Shown: in pieces, positions 1 to 8,153 of the stretch
Layout of the letters: each line of letters begins with the position of its first letter
How positions within the stretch are numbered: position 1 is the stretch's first letter
From: Nocardia jinanensis
GTDB lineage: Bacteria; Actinomycetota; Actinomycetes; Mycobacteriales; Mycobacteriaceae
Assembly: GCF_014645735.1 (NCBI RefSeq)
Contig: NZ_BMMH01000005.1
Location: 326,614 to 390,613, forward strand
Length of the DNA stretch: 64,000 nucleotides
Direction of reading: 5' to 3'
Notes under the pieces: generated by a model
The model's database searches: none
What the model was told of the DNA's origin: nothing
What the model saw: only the letters and a program-made list of their open reading frames with translations
Made by a program: the position numbers and the translations under genes

Positions 1-206
1 ACCAGATCGGACCTGGCGGCCTTCATCGCTGCCAGCCGCCTCGACACGAGGTCCACCGCCGCCTCGGAACCACCGGATGCCTGCAAGGCAGCCAGTTGTT
101 CTGTGGCCGTGGCGATCTCGTCGTCGAGTCGCTCCGCTGCTTCTGCTCGTGTCAGCAGGTCGGTATCGGTCCAGTCGTCCGCCGCGATCTGTTTGCCCTC
201 GCTCAC
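1..206 (-). CDS. small hypothetical protein, partial (C-terminus beyond window)
   Basis: Reading leftward from a GTG at 206, an open frame runs off the window edge and encodes at least 68 residues. It begins VSEGKQIAADDWTDTDLL and is rich in Ala, Glu, Asp and Arg, with no membrane segment. Residues about 22-68 are predicted helical (repeated ERLDDEIA- and RRLAAMKAA-like stretches), suggesting a short helical or coiled-coil protein. It starts 7 bases after the stop of the upstream amidohydrolase, so the two are almost certainly co-transcribed. I recognise no function. Similar small proteins beside amidohydrolases in actinobacteria are my recollection only. The GTG is the first start in frame after the amidohydrolase stop. 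Confidence 0.6.
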   Translation of the reverse strand, partial: MSEGKQIAADDWTDTDLLTRAEAAERLDDEIATATEQLAALQASGGSEAAVDLVSRRLAAMKAARSDL

Positions 207-213
207 AGCGGCC

Positions 214-1395
214 TCAGCTCGACTGTCCCGCAGGCACCGGATCGGCGACCGGCAGGTTGTAGAGTCGTCGCGCGTTCAGTTCGACGATCTTGTGCACCTC
301 TTCGTCCGGCACGTCCTGGAACGCCTCTTCCGCGCGTTTACGGCTGGCGGGCCAGAACGAATCCGAATGCGGGTAGTCGCACTCCCAGGTGATGCGATCG
401 ATGCCGACGCGCTCACGGTTGGAGAGACCGAAATCGTCCTCGATGAAGCAACCGTGGAAATGCTTGGCGAAGATCTCCGACGGCTTCACATCCTGGTTGA
501 TGTTCTGGTAGAAGCGGTGCTTGCGCCACACGTAGTCCGCCCGCTCGATGATGTACGGAATCCAGCCGATCCCGCCCTCGGACAGGCCGATCTTCAGATT
601 CGGATGCTTGTGCAGCGCGCCGGAGAACACCCAGTCGGTGGTGGCGTGCATGCTGTTCGTGCCCATCAGGTTCGTCATCACCGCGAACGGCGCGTCCGGG
701 GCGATCTGCGGGATCGAAGTCGCGCCGCCGCTGCCGAAGTGCTGGCACAACGGCATTCCGGTCTCCTCCGCGGCCGAGAACACCGGATCCCAATAGTCCG
801 AGTGCACCGACGGCAACCCCAGCGCATGCGGAAGATCCGGGAACGAAATTCCCTTCGCACCTTTACCCGCGGTCCGATGAATTTCCTTGACCGCCTCCGT
901 AACATCCCACAAAGGCAGTAGCACGATCGGTATCAGGCGGCCCGGTCCCGCCGCGCACCACTCGTCGAGTACGAAATCGTTATATGCCTGCACACACAGC
1001 AGTGCCAGATCCTTGTCCTCGGCCTCGAGGAACACGGTGCCGCAGAACCGCGGGAAAGACGGGAAGCACATCATGGCCTCGACGCCGTCGATATCCATAT
1101 CCGCCAGCCGAGCCTTCGGGTCGTAGCACCCGGGGATCATATCGTCGTAGCGTACGGGGTCCAGTCCGTATTCCTCCGGCTTCTTTCCCGCCACAGCATT
1201 GAGACCGATGTAGGGATAGATCCGGTTCTCGTACACCCACACCTGCGCGGGTGGGCGCCCCTCTCCCAGTGACTGCTCCACGATCCGGGGGCCGGTCTCT
1301 TTCAACGCGGCCGGCAACCGGTCCTGCCACACCCTGGGGTGTTCGATCAGGTGGTCGTCGACAGAGATCAGTTTCATCCACGGCTGCAACGGCAT
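214..1395 (-). CDS. amidohydrolase (amidohydrolase-2 type TIM-barrel metal hydrolase)
   Basis: 393 residues, typical length for the amidohydrolase-2 (ACMSD-like) family. The N-terminal metal motif reads SVDDHLIEHP (about residues 10-20) and a late conserved acid lies in CDYPHSDSFWP (about 350). Family members hydrolyse or decarboxylate small organic acids; the substrate cannot be read here. The start ATG has AGGAAG about 8 bases upstream. The gene is downstream of a CaiB CoA-transferase but separated from it by a 13-bp terminator hairpin, so it probably has its own promoter. It shares its fold with a second amidohydrolase at 5101-6312, which suggests two related hydrolytic steps, or paralogues, in this catabolic region. 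Confidence 0.88.
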   Translation of the reverse strand: MPLQPWMKLISVDDHLIEHPRVWQDRLPAALKETGPRIVEQSLGEGRPPAQVWVYENRIYPYIGLNAVAGKKPEEYGLDPVRYDDMIPGCYDPKARLADMDIDGVEAMMCFPSFPRFCGTVFLEAEDKDLALLCVQAYNDFVLDEWCAAGPGRLIPIVLLPLWDVTEAVKEIHRTAGKGAKGISFPDLPHALGLPSVHSDYWDPVFSAAEETGMPLCQHFGSGGATSIPQIAPDAPFAVMTNLMGTNSMHATTDWVFSGALHKHPNLKIGLSEGGIGWIPYIIERADYVWRKHRFYQNINQDVKPSEIFAKHFHGCFIEDDFGLSNRERVGIDRITWECDYPHSDSFWPASRKRAEEAFQDVPDEEVHKIVELNARRLYNLPVADPVPAGQSS

Positions 1396-1434
1396 TGCAC
1401 ATACTTCCTGTCATCGGTCGGCGCCGGCGATAAC

Positions 1435-1465
1435 GCCCGGCGACGCCACTTCGGCGTCGCCGGGC
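1435..1465 (-). terminator. strong hairpin downstream of CoA-transferase
   Basis: A perfect 13-bp inverted repeat (GCCCGGCGACGCC at 1435-1447, complement at 1453-1465) encloses a 5-base loop. It lies between the stop of the CaiB gene (1551) and the amidohydrolase start (1395). There is no clear U-tract, which is common in GC-rich actinobacteria. It should separate the two minus-strand units. Confidence 0.65.
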
Positions 1466-1550
1466 AGCTACCGGCGCTTGCGGTTGTTCGAACGGCTATT
1501 GATTTGTACGGCGTGGGCCACGATCGACGTGGCAAGCTCGCGGCGTCGCT

Positions 1551-2762
1551 CTACAGCACTGCCGAATCGACTTTGAGCTCGACGATCCGATCCCAGTCGA
1601 GGCCGAGCTCCTGCAGAATCTCGTCGGTGTGCTCGCCGTGTCCGGGTGCGCACCGCAGCGGCGGCGACTGCTCGTCGAACTGCACGGGGTTGGCCGCCAG
1701 CGCGAAGGTGTTGCCGTTGGCATCGGTGGTCTTCGGCAGGTAACCGTTCAGTTCGACCTGCGGGTCGTCGTGCAATTCGAGTGCCGACTGGAACACGTCC
1801 CAGACGCCCTCGAAGCTCTCCAGCCGCTGCACCCAGTGCGCCAACGGCTTCGACTCGAACGTACGCCGCAGTTCGGCGATACATTCCTTCCGGTTGACGA
1901 AACGCACCTTGGCGTCGGCGAACCGCTCGTCCTCGACCATATCGACCCGCTCGATCCGTTCGCACAGATCCGACCAGAACCGATCGGCCTGCAGCAGCAC
2001 CAATGCGAGGAAGCGGTTGTCCTGGGTCCGATAGATATTCGCCACCGGGTTGGGCATCTCCGCCAGGTCGAACTTCGGGATGTTCTGCCCGGTTACGCCC
2101 GCCCCGACGATATCCGGCGCGAGTTGCCAGATCGCGGTGGCCAGCAGCGAGACGTCGACAATGCTGGGCACGCCGGTGCGCTCGCGCTTGAACAGCGCGC
2201 CGACGATCCCCGACGCGATCGCGAAACCGCCGAACAGGTCACCGAAGGCCGGCCGCTGCGGCGAAGGATACGATCCGTCCTCGGCCGCCAGCGCGTCGCC
2301 GATACCACCCCGTGCCCAGTAGGCGGCAAGGTCGAAACCGCCGCGTTCGGCCTGCGGCCCTTTCGGTCCGTAGCCGTGCCCGCGGGCGAAGATGATCTTC
2401 GGATTGCGTGCGCGGATCGATTCGACGTCGATACCGAGCCGCCGCTGCGAATCCGGGAGCAGATTCGTCGAGAATACGTCGGCCTGCTCGATCAGCTTGT
2501 ACAGGATCTCCCGGCCCTGCGGATTGGCAACGTCGAGACCGATACTGCGCTTACCGCGATTCGGCTGCTCGATGAAATGGTTGACACCGCCGGCGCCGGC
2601 CACCACACCGGAGCTGATCAGCGCACGCTGGGGATCCCCGGTCTCGGGATGCTCGACCTTGATGACATCGGCACCCCAGTCCGCCAGGACCGCACCGGCC
2701 GAGGGCACGAACGTCCACGCGGCGAGCTCCACCACTTTGACGCCTTGCAGAATCGATTCCAC
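1551..2762 (-). CDS. CaiB/BaiF family CoA-transferase
   Basis: About 403 residues, normal for a family III CoA-transferase subunit. The N-terminus carries the family signature (VKVVELAAWTFVPSAGAVLADWGADVIKVE), and the conserved NRGKRSIGLDV lies near residue 70. These enzymes move CoA between carboxylic acids, usually to activate a substrate for beta-oxidation-like breakdown. The frame can open at TTG 2768, but AAAGGG is better spaced (7 bases) from GTG 2762, which I chose. A GMC oxidoreductase lies upstream and the two are probably co-transcribed; the amidohydrolase beyond the 1435-1465 hairpin is a separate unit. The specific acid is unknown. Confidence 0.88.
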   Translation of the reverse strand: MESILQGVKVVELAAWTFVPSAGAVLADWGADVIKVEHPETGDPQRALISSGVVAGAGGVNHFIEQPNRGKRSIGLDVANPQGREILYKLIEQADVFSTNLLPDSQRRLGIDVESIRARNPKIIFARGHGYGPKGPQAERGGFDLAAYWARGGIGDALAAEDGSYPSPQRPAFGDLFGGFAIASGIVGALFKRERTGVPSIVDVSLLATAIWQLAPDIVGAGVTGQNIPKFDLAEMPNPVANIYRTQDNRFLALVLLQADRFWSDLCERIERVDMVEDERFADAKVRFVNRKECIAELRRTFESKPLAHWVQRLESFEGVWDVFQSALELHDDPQVELNGYLPKTTDANGNTFALAANPVQFDEQSPPLRCAPGHGEHTDEILQELGLDWDRIVELKVDSAVL

Positions 2763-2826
2763 TACCAATCCCTTTCTTCTTGCAACGGTTGTAGAGCGCG
2801 TTCACACCGGCCGGGCAGGCGGCGGC

Positions 2827-4425
2827 TCACGCGTCTTCCAGAATCATTCGGGCAGCCAGGGTCGCCATGGCCATCAGCGGTGCGTTCAGGTTGCCCGCCA
2901 CCATCACCGGAAGGACCGAGGCGTCCATGATCCGAAGGCCATCGATACCGCGGACCCGCAGCTTCGAATCGGCGACCGCCTCGTCGTCCGGACCCATCGC
3001 GCAGGCTCCGTACGCGTGGAAACTGGTACCGCCGTTCAGCAGGGCGTGCGCGATCACCGAGTCGTCGTCCTGAACCGCCCAGCCGGGCGAGGTCTCACCG
3101 GCGATCATGTCGGCGAAGGGGTGCTGCGCGGCGATATCCCGCATGCGCCGGAACAGCGCGACATACTTCCGGCGGTCCGACTCGTCGAAATCGTAGTTGG
3201 GAACGATTCGAGGGTGCGCGAACGGGTCGTCGGACACGACGTGCACACTGCCGGTTGTAGTGGGGCGCAACGGGTTACCGATGATCGAGGCGCCGGGCCG
3301 CTCTTCCAGGCTCACGTCGAGCGGCTTGATTCCCTGGGTGAACGGAGTCATGAGAATCTCCGCGTCGACGCGCGGCTCACTGGGATCGGTCTTCATGAAC
3401 CCGACGAGATCGTAGGCCGGCGAAGCGATCGGGCCTTTGCGCGAAACCAGGTACTTCGCTCCGGCGACCGCCTGACCGATCGGACTGCTCAACCGCCTGT
3501 TGTAACCGAGGGCGGGATCGTTGAGCCGGAGCTGCAGGGTGATGTAGCGATGCTCGATCATGCGCTCCCCGACGGTGGGCCGATCCAGCACGACCTCGAT
3601 ACCCGCGGATCGGAGGATATCCGCGCCGCCGATACCCGACAGTTCGAGCAGTTTCGGAGTCTCGAGGTTGCCGAGCGACAAGATCACTTCCTTGTCCACA
3701 CGGACCTGCTCGAAGCCCTTGCCGGTGGCGACGAGGACCCCCACCGCACGGTCACCTTCGATAACGATCTTCGTCACGGTCGCGCCGGTTCGCACGGTGA
3801 GGTTACCGCGCTTCTCGGCCGGCTTGATGAACACCTTGCCGGCGCTCTGCCGCACACCGTTCTTGATATTCGCCGGTGCGTATCCGGCACGTTCCTCATC
3901 GGAGCCGTTCAGATCGTCCACACGCTTCAGGCCGATGTTCCCGGCCGCTTCGAGCATCGCTTCGTCGACCGGATCGCCGCCCTGCTGCACACTGATGTGC
4001 AGTGGTCCCCCCGCCCCGCGGAGCTCGGACTCACCTAGTTCATGGTCCTCGATCTCCCGATAGACGGGCAGGATATCGTCCCAACCCCAACCCGGATTTC
4101 CGCGCTCCACAATGGAATCCCAGTCCGGGCGAGCTCCGCGGTTGTAGACCATTCCGTTGATGGCACTGGACCCACCGAGCACCCGGCCCCGGGACCACAG
4201 CTCCGTCTGGCCGAGCGGTCCGAACGGTTCCGTGCGGTAGACGAACGAGTGCTTCGGGTTCTCGATGGTGAAGGCGAAGCCCTTGGGAATGTGGAAGACC
4301 GGATTGCTGTCTCGCTTGCCCGCCTCCAGCAGGAGAACACGCACATGCGGGTCCTTGCTCAACTCCGCGGCCAGGGCGCAACCGGAACTGCCTCCGCCTA
4401 CCACGATGTAGTCGTACGACGCCAT
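2827..4425 (-). CDS. GMC family FAD-dependent oxidoreductase (choline/alcohol dehydrogenase-like)
   Basis: 532 residues. The N-terminus has the FAD dinucleotide motif VVGGGSSGCALAAEL (about 7-21) with acidic LLLEAG after it. The GMC signature GRVLGGSSAINGMVYNRG follows near residue 80. The active-site region reads SFHAYGACAMG instead of the commoner HPVGTCRMG, then AGNLNAPLMAMA with the Asn that partners the catalytic His. Such flavoproteins oxidise primary or secondary alcohols. An SD (GAGAGG) precedes the ATG. The nearest downstream gene is the CoA-transferase (58 bases later), consistent with alcohol oxidation followed by CoA activation; this order is inference. Confidence 0.9.
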   Translation of the reverse strand: MASYDYIVVGGGSSGCALAAELSKDPHVRVLLLEAGKRDSNPVFHIPKGFAFTIENPKHSFVYRTEPFGPLGQTELWSRGRVLGGSSAINGMVYNRGARPDWDSIVERGNPGWGWDDILPVYREIEDHELGESELRGAGGPLHISVQQGGDPVDEAMLEAAGNIGLKRVDDLNGSDEERAGYAPANIKNGVRQSAGKVFIKPAEKRGNLTVRTGATVTKIVIEGDRAVGVLVATGKGFEQVRVDKEVILSLGNLETPKLLELSGIGGADILRSAGIEVVLDRPTVGERMIEHRYITLQLRLNDPALGYNRRLSSPIGQAVAGAKYLVSRKGPIASPAYDLVGFMKTDPSEPRVDAEILMTPFTQGIKPLDVSLEERPGASIIGNPLRPTTTGSVHVVSDDPFAHPRIVPNYDFDESDRRKYVALFRRMRDIAAQHPFADMIAGETSPGWAVQDDDSVIAHALLNGGTSFHAYGACAMGPDDEAVADSKLRVRGIDGLRIMDASVLPVMVAGNLNAPLMAMATLAARMILEDA

Positions 4426-4571
4426 CCAAACCTCTCGATCTCACCGGCATCACAGCGCCGGGATGCAGCTGTTCACACCTCAGGGACGAATGCGCCACCG
4501 GAATCTCGAGCCGAGACGAGCAGAAGGCGGTGTGATACGCGACACGCTATCCCACATTGCCCACCAAGTCA

Positions 4572-4592
4572 ATTAATAATTTAGCTATTAAT
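4572..4592. promoter_or_regulatory. AT-rich palindrome upstream of GMC oxidoreductase
   Basis: ATTAATA at 4572-4578 and TATTAAT at 4586-4592 form a 7-bp inverted repeat with a 7-base spacer. It is conspicuous in otherwise GC-rich DNA and sits about 147 bases upstream of the GMC oxidoreductase start. It looks like a regulator-binding or promoter region. I see no gene in the rest of 4426-4775. Confidence 0.4.
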
Positions 4593-4775
4593 AGCCCTGC
4601 GTGACAACATCACAGTCGCACGACCTGCCTCGATCCGCGAACCGCTCCACACCAACTGACAGGGTGCCGCAGACTCCGACGGACGAAATGGAACGCGGCC
4701 GGCAGCGAATACGCGCCACCGAGAAGAATCGGAACCGCGGCCGGGTCATGAGCACGGGCCGAACGGACGCCGTCG

Positions 4776-5076
4776 TCAGGTGCTGACGTAAGCGGCGCCG
4801 GGAACTGCCACGCTGCCCGATGAGGCGATAGCCATGGCAAGTGCCGACGGCGCCACCGATGCCACGATCAGGCCGCCATCGGGCAGACAGCACAACTGGT
4901 CAGCGAGCACCGGCGCAGGACGGTCCTGTATCAGGGCGATATCGGCGAACCCGAGACGGTCACCCAGCTGGTCGAGGCCACCCCTCGACCAGCTCGGGGA
5001 GAAACTGCTCGGCCGGATCGCGGAACGAACGCCGGCCGAGTGGAGCAACCCGATACACATCCCACTGATCGTTCAT
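4776..5076 (-). pseudogene. small gene broken by a one-base frameshift
   Basis: From ATG 5076 the minus frame reads MNDQWDVYRVAPLGRRSF... up to FLPELVE, then drifts to a stop. The next frame continues plausibly as LDQLGDRLGFADIALIQDRP... to a stop at 4776. The two join perfectly if one base is removed from the four-C run at 4981-4984 (GGGG in the coding strand), giving about 99 residues. It starts 24 bases after the stop of the amidohydrolase at 5101, so it is probably the last gene of that unit. I do not recognise the protein. A 12-bp perfect inverted repeat (4966-4977 / 4983-4994) overlaps the slip site. The break could be a true mutation, a sequencing error or programmed frameshifting. Confidence 0.5.
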
Positions 5077-5100
5077 TGCCCACAGCAGACGCCGAAACCC

Positions 5101-6312
5101 CTACGCGACAGCGAGTTCGGCGGGATTGCGCACCGGCAGACCCAGGAAGCGCCGGGCGTTGTCACCCATGAAGTCGTAGGTGCGCTTCTCGTCCATTCCT
5201 TCGGCGTACCGGAAGAAACCTTTCGGTTCTTCGAGGCCCTCGGGGTGGGGGAAGTCGGAACCGAACATCACCCGGTCCCAGCCGACGGTCTCGACGACGT
5301 CGGCAACCGAACCCTCCCAGAACGGACTGACCCAGATATTGCGGCGGAACACATCGATCGGGTGTTCCGGGAACGCCTGCGGCATCTTCTTGTAGAAGTC
5401 CTGGTAATCGTGGAACAGCGGCTGCAGCCACGCGGAGCCGTTCTCGATACTGGCGACACGCAGTTTCGGGAACCGCGTGAAGGTACCGTGAGTGATCAGG
5501 CTGGTGATCATATCGGTGATCTCGCGGTGTCCCAGCGCGATCCAGCGGAAGGCGCTCATCTCGGTGAACACCTGCGAGTTCGGCGGCTCCCACATATTGA
5601 TGTAATCGTCCAGGGGCGGCTGGCTCGCGTGCAGCACAACCGGCAGGTTGGCCGCTTCGACCTCACGCCAGAACGGGTCGAACTCCGGCAGCGCCGGGCT
5701 GCGCCAGCCCTTCCAGTTCCGCACCGGAGCCGGCTTGATCAGGATGGCCTTGGCCCCGTTCTCCAGCACGTACTCCAGTTCACGCAGTCCTTCGTCGACC
5801 AGACCCAGGTTGATGACAGGAGTCATGAACAGGCGATTCTCATGGGTGAAGCCCCAGGTCTCAACCATCCACCGGTTGAGTGCGTGGATCATGGCACTGC
5901 ACAATTCCGGATCCTCGCTCGCCGAGTGCTCGACGAGGTTGGCCAGCGTCGGGTAGATCAGCGCCTCCTGCACACCCTGTGCGTTGAGCGAATCGATCCG
6001 GGGCTCCGGGGCGCGGAAGGACGGGATCGCGTCCATCACACGCTCCCTGGCCATCTCGGTCAGGGTTTTGCCCTCGTGGTTCTCGGCGGCGAAGAACGCT
6101 TCCCACGCGCCGGGGGCGGCGACCTTGTCGAAGGTCGGATTCGGGATGTAGTCGCGAATCTTGCCGAGGATGGAAATGCGGGTCTGCCGGCCCAGCTGCA
6201 CGAAATGCACGGCCGACTTGTACTTCTCGGGGAGGTACTTCGTCAGGGCATCCGGGGTTTCGTACATGTGCTGGTCGGCATCGAAGATCGGTGCGTCGGT
6301 GAACTGAGTCAC
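5101..6312 (-). CDS. amidohydrolase (amidohydrolase-2 type metal hydrolase)
   Basis: 403 residues. The N-terminal metal motif is IFDADQHMYETPD (about residues 9-21), and the distal segment FGSDFPHPEGLEEPKG (about 345-360) carries the expected Asp-Phe-Pro-His. Other conserved stretches are VVLHASQPPLDDY and LRVASIENGSAW. Members are ACMSD-type hydrolases or decarboxylases in aromatic and terpenoid catabolism; the substrate here is unknown. It starts at GTG with AGGGAGA upstream and is followed by the small frameshifted gene at 4776-5076. It is related in fold to the gene at 214-1395. Confidence 0.88.
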   Translation of the reverse strand: MTQFTDAPIFDADQHMYETPDALTKYLPEKYKSAVHFVQLGRQTRISILGKIRDYIPNPTFDKVAAPGAWEAFFAAENHEGKTLTEMARERVMDAIPSFRAPEPRIDSLNAQGVQEALIYPTLANLVEHSASEDPELCSAMIHALNRWMVETWGFTHENRLFMTPVINLGLVDEGLRELEYVLENGAKAILIKPAPVRNWKGWRSPALPEFDPFWREVEAANLPVVLHASQPPLDDYINMWEPPNSQVFTEMSAFRWIALGHREITDMITSLITHGTFTRFPKLRVASIENGSAWLQPLFHDYQDFYKKMPQAFPEHPIDVFRRNIWVSPFWEGSVADVVETVGWDRVMFGSDFPHPEGLEEPKGFFRYAEGMDEKRTYDFMGDNARRFLGLPVRNPAELAVA

Positions 6313-6373
6313 GGGTCTCCCTCTCGGAACGGCGAACTGTGCCGGTGGTGCTACTACTCCACCGTAGGCTTAG

Positions 6374-6464
6374 TTGACAGAAACGTCAAGTTAACGAGTC
6401 GAGGCTAGCTCTCAGCTTCTGAAGCTGGGAACTCACACGCGGATGACTACGACGATAACGTCAA
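6374..6464. promoter_or_regulatory. ACGTCAA/TTGAC motifs in 380-bp intergenic region
   Basis: Upstream of the amidohydrolase start (6312), TTGAC at 6374-6378 and GTCAA at 6385-6389 form an inverted repeat. The heptamer ACGTCAA recurs at 6383-6389 and 6458-6464, the second within a TCAATTGA palindrome. These are candidate operator or promoter elements for the minus-strand gene. I see no gene in 6313-6693. Confidence 0.35.
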
Positions 6465-6693
6465 TTGAGCACCTGGTAGACGTTCAAGCGGTAGAACGGC
6501 AGCCAGGGCTGCGGCAGTGATACGCACACTGTCATCGCTTGCCGGCGGCACGCTTGCGTCGGCGAGGTCGGCGTTCCGGGCGCGCCGGTCCGATCTCCAC
6601 GAGGCATTTCGCACTATGCGGCCGAGCCGGGTCGCACGAGCCCGTCGTGATTCGGGATCGAGACTCGATGCCCGAACCGCGACGCTCCAGAGA

Positions 6694-7149
6694 TCAGAAA
6701 TAGTATCGAGCGATCAATTCGGCTACACAGGACGGCTTGGACTGCCCTTCGGCCTCGATGACGGTGCGGGTCTTCAGCTCGACACCGTCCTCGCCGATCC
6801 TCGCGCACTCGATCAAGGTGCTGCGCGCCCGGATCCGGCTTCCGCCGATGACCGGCGCCGGGAAGCGAACCTTGTCGAGCCCGTAGTTGACGCCCATCCG
6901 AACGCCTTCGATACGCCGCAGCTGATTCAAGAAGTACGGCACCAGCGAGAGCGTCAGGAAACCGTGCGCGAGGGTGCCCCCGTGCGGGCCGGCCGCAGCC
7001 CGTTCGGTATCCACATGGATCCACTGATGATCTTCGGTGTCATCGGCGAACCCATCTATCCGCTTCTGCCCCATGGTGAACCAGGGTGTCGGTCCCAGTT
7101 CGCGACCTACTGCCGCCTCGAGGTCGTCGATTCCTCGATAGATTTCCAT
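6694..7149 (-). CDS. MaoC-like hydratase/dehydratase
   Basis: 151 residues from ATG 7149 (GAGGA 7 bases upstream; a GTG at 7167 is possible). Single hot-dog MaoC domain. The hydratase motif is seen as DHQWIHVDTERAA followed by GPHGGTLAHGFLTLSL (about 39-70), with the Asp and His expected in R-specific enoyl-CoA hydratases. It probably hydrates an enoyl-CoA or acts as a related dehydratase in acyl-CoA catabolism. It is divergent from the reductase at 7336, across an AT-rich region with an inverted repeat, so the two may share a regulator. Confidence 0.85.
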   Translation of the reverse strand: MEIYRGIDDLEAAVGRELGPTPWFTMGQKRIDGFADDTEDHQWIHVDTERAAAGPHGGTLAHGFLTLSLVPYFLNQLRRIEGVRMGVNYGLDKVRFPAPVIGGSRIRARSTLIECARIGEDGVELKTRTVIEAEGQSKPSCVAELIARYYF

Positions 7150-7265
7150 ATCCTCTTCCTCTACCACGCGGTCGCCCGCCGGCTACTCCAGGCGGCGGCC
7201 CGTGCCACCGCATCTCTCGAATCGGACGCGACGACACGACTCCCCGCGTCGCACCCACGTCCGGG

Positions 7266-7294
7266 TCTAATATCGCATTAATTGTACTATTAGA
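7266..7294. promoter_or_regulatory. operator-like inverted repeat in divergent promoter
   Basis: TCTAATA at 7266-7272 and TATTAGA at 7288-7294 form a perfect 7-bp inverted repeat with a 15-base spacer. It lies between the MaoC gene (minus) and the reductase (plus) in an AT-rich patch, and is a candidate binding site controlling both. Confidence 0.45.
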
Positions 7295-7335
7295 ATGAGT
7301 AATCTATTAAGTGGCCGCAAGAGGAGGCGTTCGGA

Positions 7336-8016
7336 ATGAAGGTCCTGGTGATCGGAGCAACCGGCGATGTGGGGCGGGGCGTCCTGACGGCCTGTCTCGC
7401 GCGGGGATGGGAAACCGTCGCCGTCGGCCGGACGGCAGAGAAACTCGCCGACCTCGCCGCAGAGTACAAGGACGAACGCCTGTCCACTGTGGTCGGTGAC
7501 CTCGCCAGCGAGAAGACTACGGCCGCACTGGCCGATGCTGTCGACCTGGAATCCATCCACGCCGTCGTGGTGACCGTGAGCGGACCGTGGTCACCCACAC
7601 CCGTCCGCGACTGCGGTTGGGACGCGGTGTCGGAGACATTCGACCGGCTGCTGCGCCCCCACGTGAATGCCGCCCGGGTGCTACTCCCCCAGCTCCCCAG
7701 CGGGGCGACATACCTGACCGTCGGTGGCGGGATGGCGGACGCGATCTTCCCGGGCATGGCACCGGTCGCTATGTCACAGGCCGCTCAGCGCAACTTCGTC
7801 CGGGCGTGGCACAAGGAGCACCGCGACGCACCGGTCGCGGTGCGCCAGCTCACGATCGCGGCCATGGTCAACGGTCTCAGCACCCGAGAGGTGGCCGGGC
7901 CGGACTGGCTGACCGACACCGAGATCGGCTCTCGAATCTCTGCGATCCTCGCCGACCCCCAGGCATTTCCCGGGCCGGTGCTGAACTTCTCCGTCGCCGA
8001 CAGGAATCCGGCCTGA
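7336..8016 (+). CDS. NAD(P)-binding Rossmann-fold oxidoreductase (atypical SDR)
   Basis: 226 residues. The N-terminal nucleotide-binding motif VIGATGDVGRG (about 5-15) and the following GRTAEKLADLA are clear. The position normally holding the SDR YxxxK catalytic pair reads PVAMSQAAQRNF (about 143-154), with neither Tyr nor Lys, so a classical SDR reaction is doubtful. The start ATG has GAGGAGG 8 bases upstream. It is divergent from the MaoC gene and followed by a strong terminator. It may be a non-canonical reductase or a binding protein; the substrate is unknown. Confidence 0.8.
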   Translation: MKVLVIGATGDVGRGVLTACLARGWETVAVGRTAEKLADLAAEYKDERLSTVVGDLASEKTTAALADAVDLESIHAVVVTVSGPWSPTPVRDCGWDAVSETFDRLLRPHVNAARVLLPQLPSGATYLTVGGGMADAIFPGMAPVAMSQAAQRNFVRAWHKEHRDAPVAVRQLTIAAMVNGLSTREVAGPDWLTDTEIGSRISAILADPQAFPGPVLNFSVADRNPA

Positions 8017-8041
8017 TCGAGCGGAACGACGCGCCGCCGGA

Positions 8042-8079
8042 CGAAACGCAGGCCGACCCGCTGTCGGGCCTGCGTTTCG
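8042..8079. terminator. bidirectional terminator hairpin
   Basis: CGAAACGCAGGCC (8042-8054) pairs perfectly with 8067-8079 over 13 bp, with a 12-base loop. It lies between convergent genes (reductase on plus, thiolase on minus). A second 8-bp hairpin follows at 8108-8115 / 8131-8138. No long U-tract. Confidence 0.75.
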
Positions 8080-8153
8080 CCACGAACGCGTCGACACCCT
8101 GACGGCCGGCCGCAGACCCTTGGATGTCCCCTGCGGCCTGCGAACGGAACGCG

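Noticed and set aside
4966..4994. 12-bp hairpin as terminator of the upstream amidohydrolase
   Set aside because: It lies inside the frameshifted small gene, where the repeats are coding sequence; a terminator role is less likely.
4834..6408. 524-residue plus-strand open frame
   Set aside because: Antisense shadow of the amidohydrolase at 5101-6312; composition is low-complexity Arg/Gly/Asp/His with no recognisable domain.
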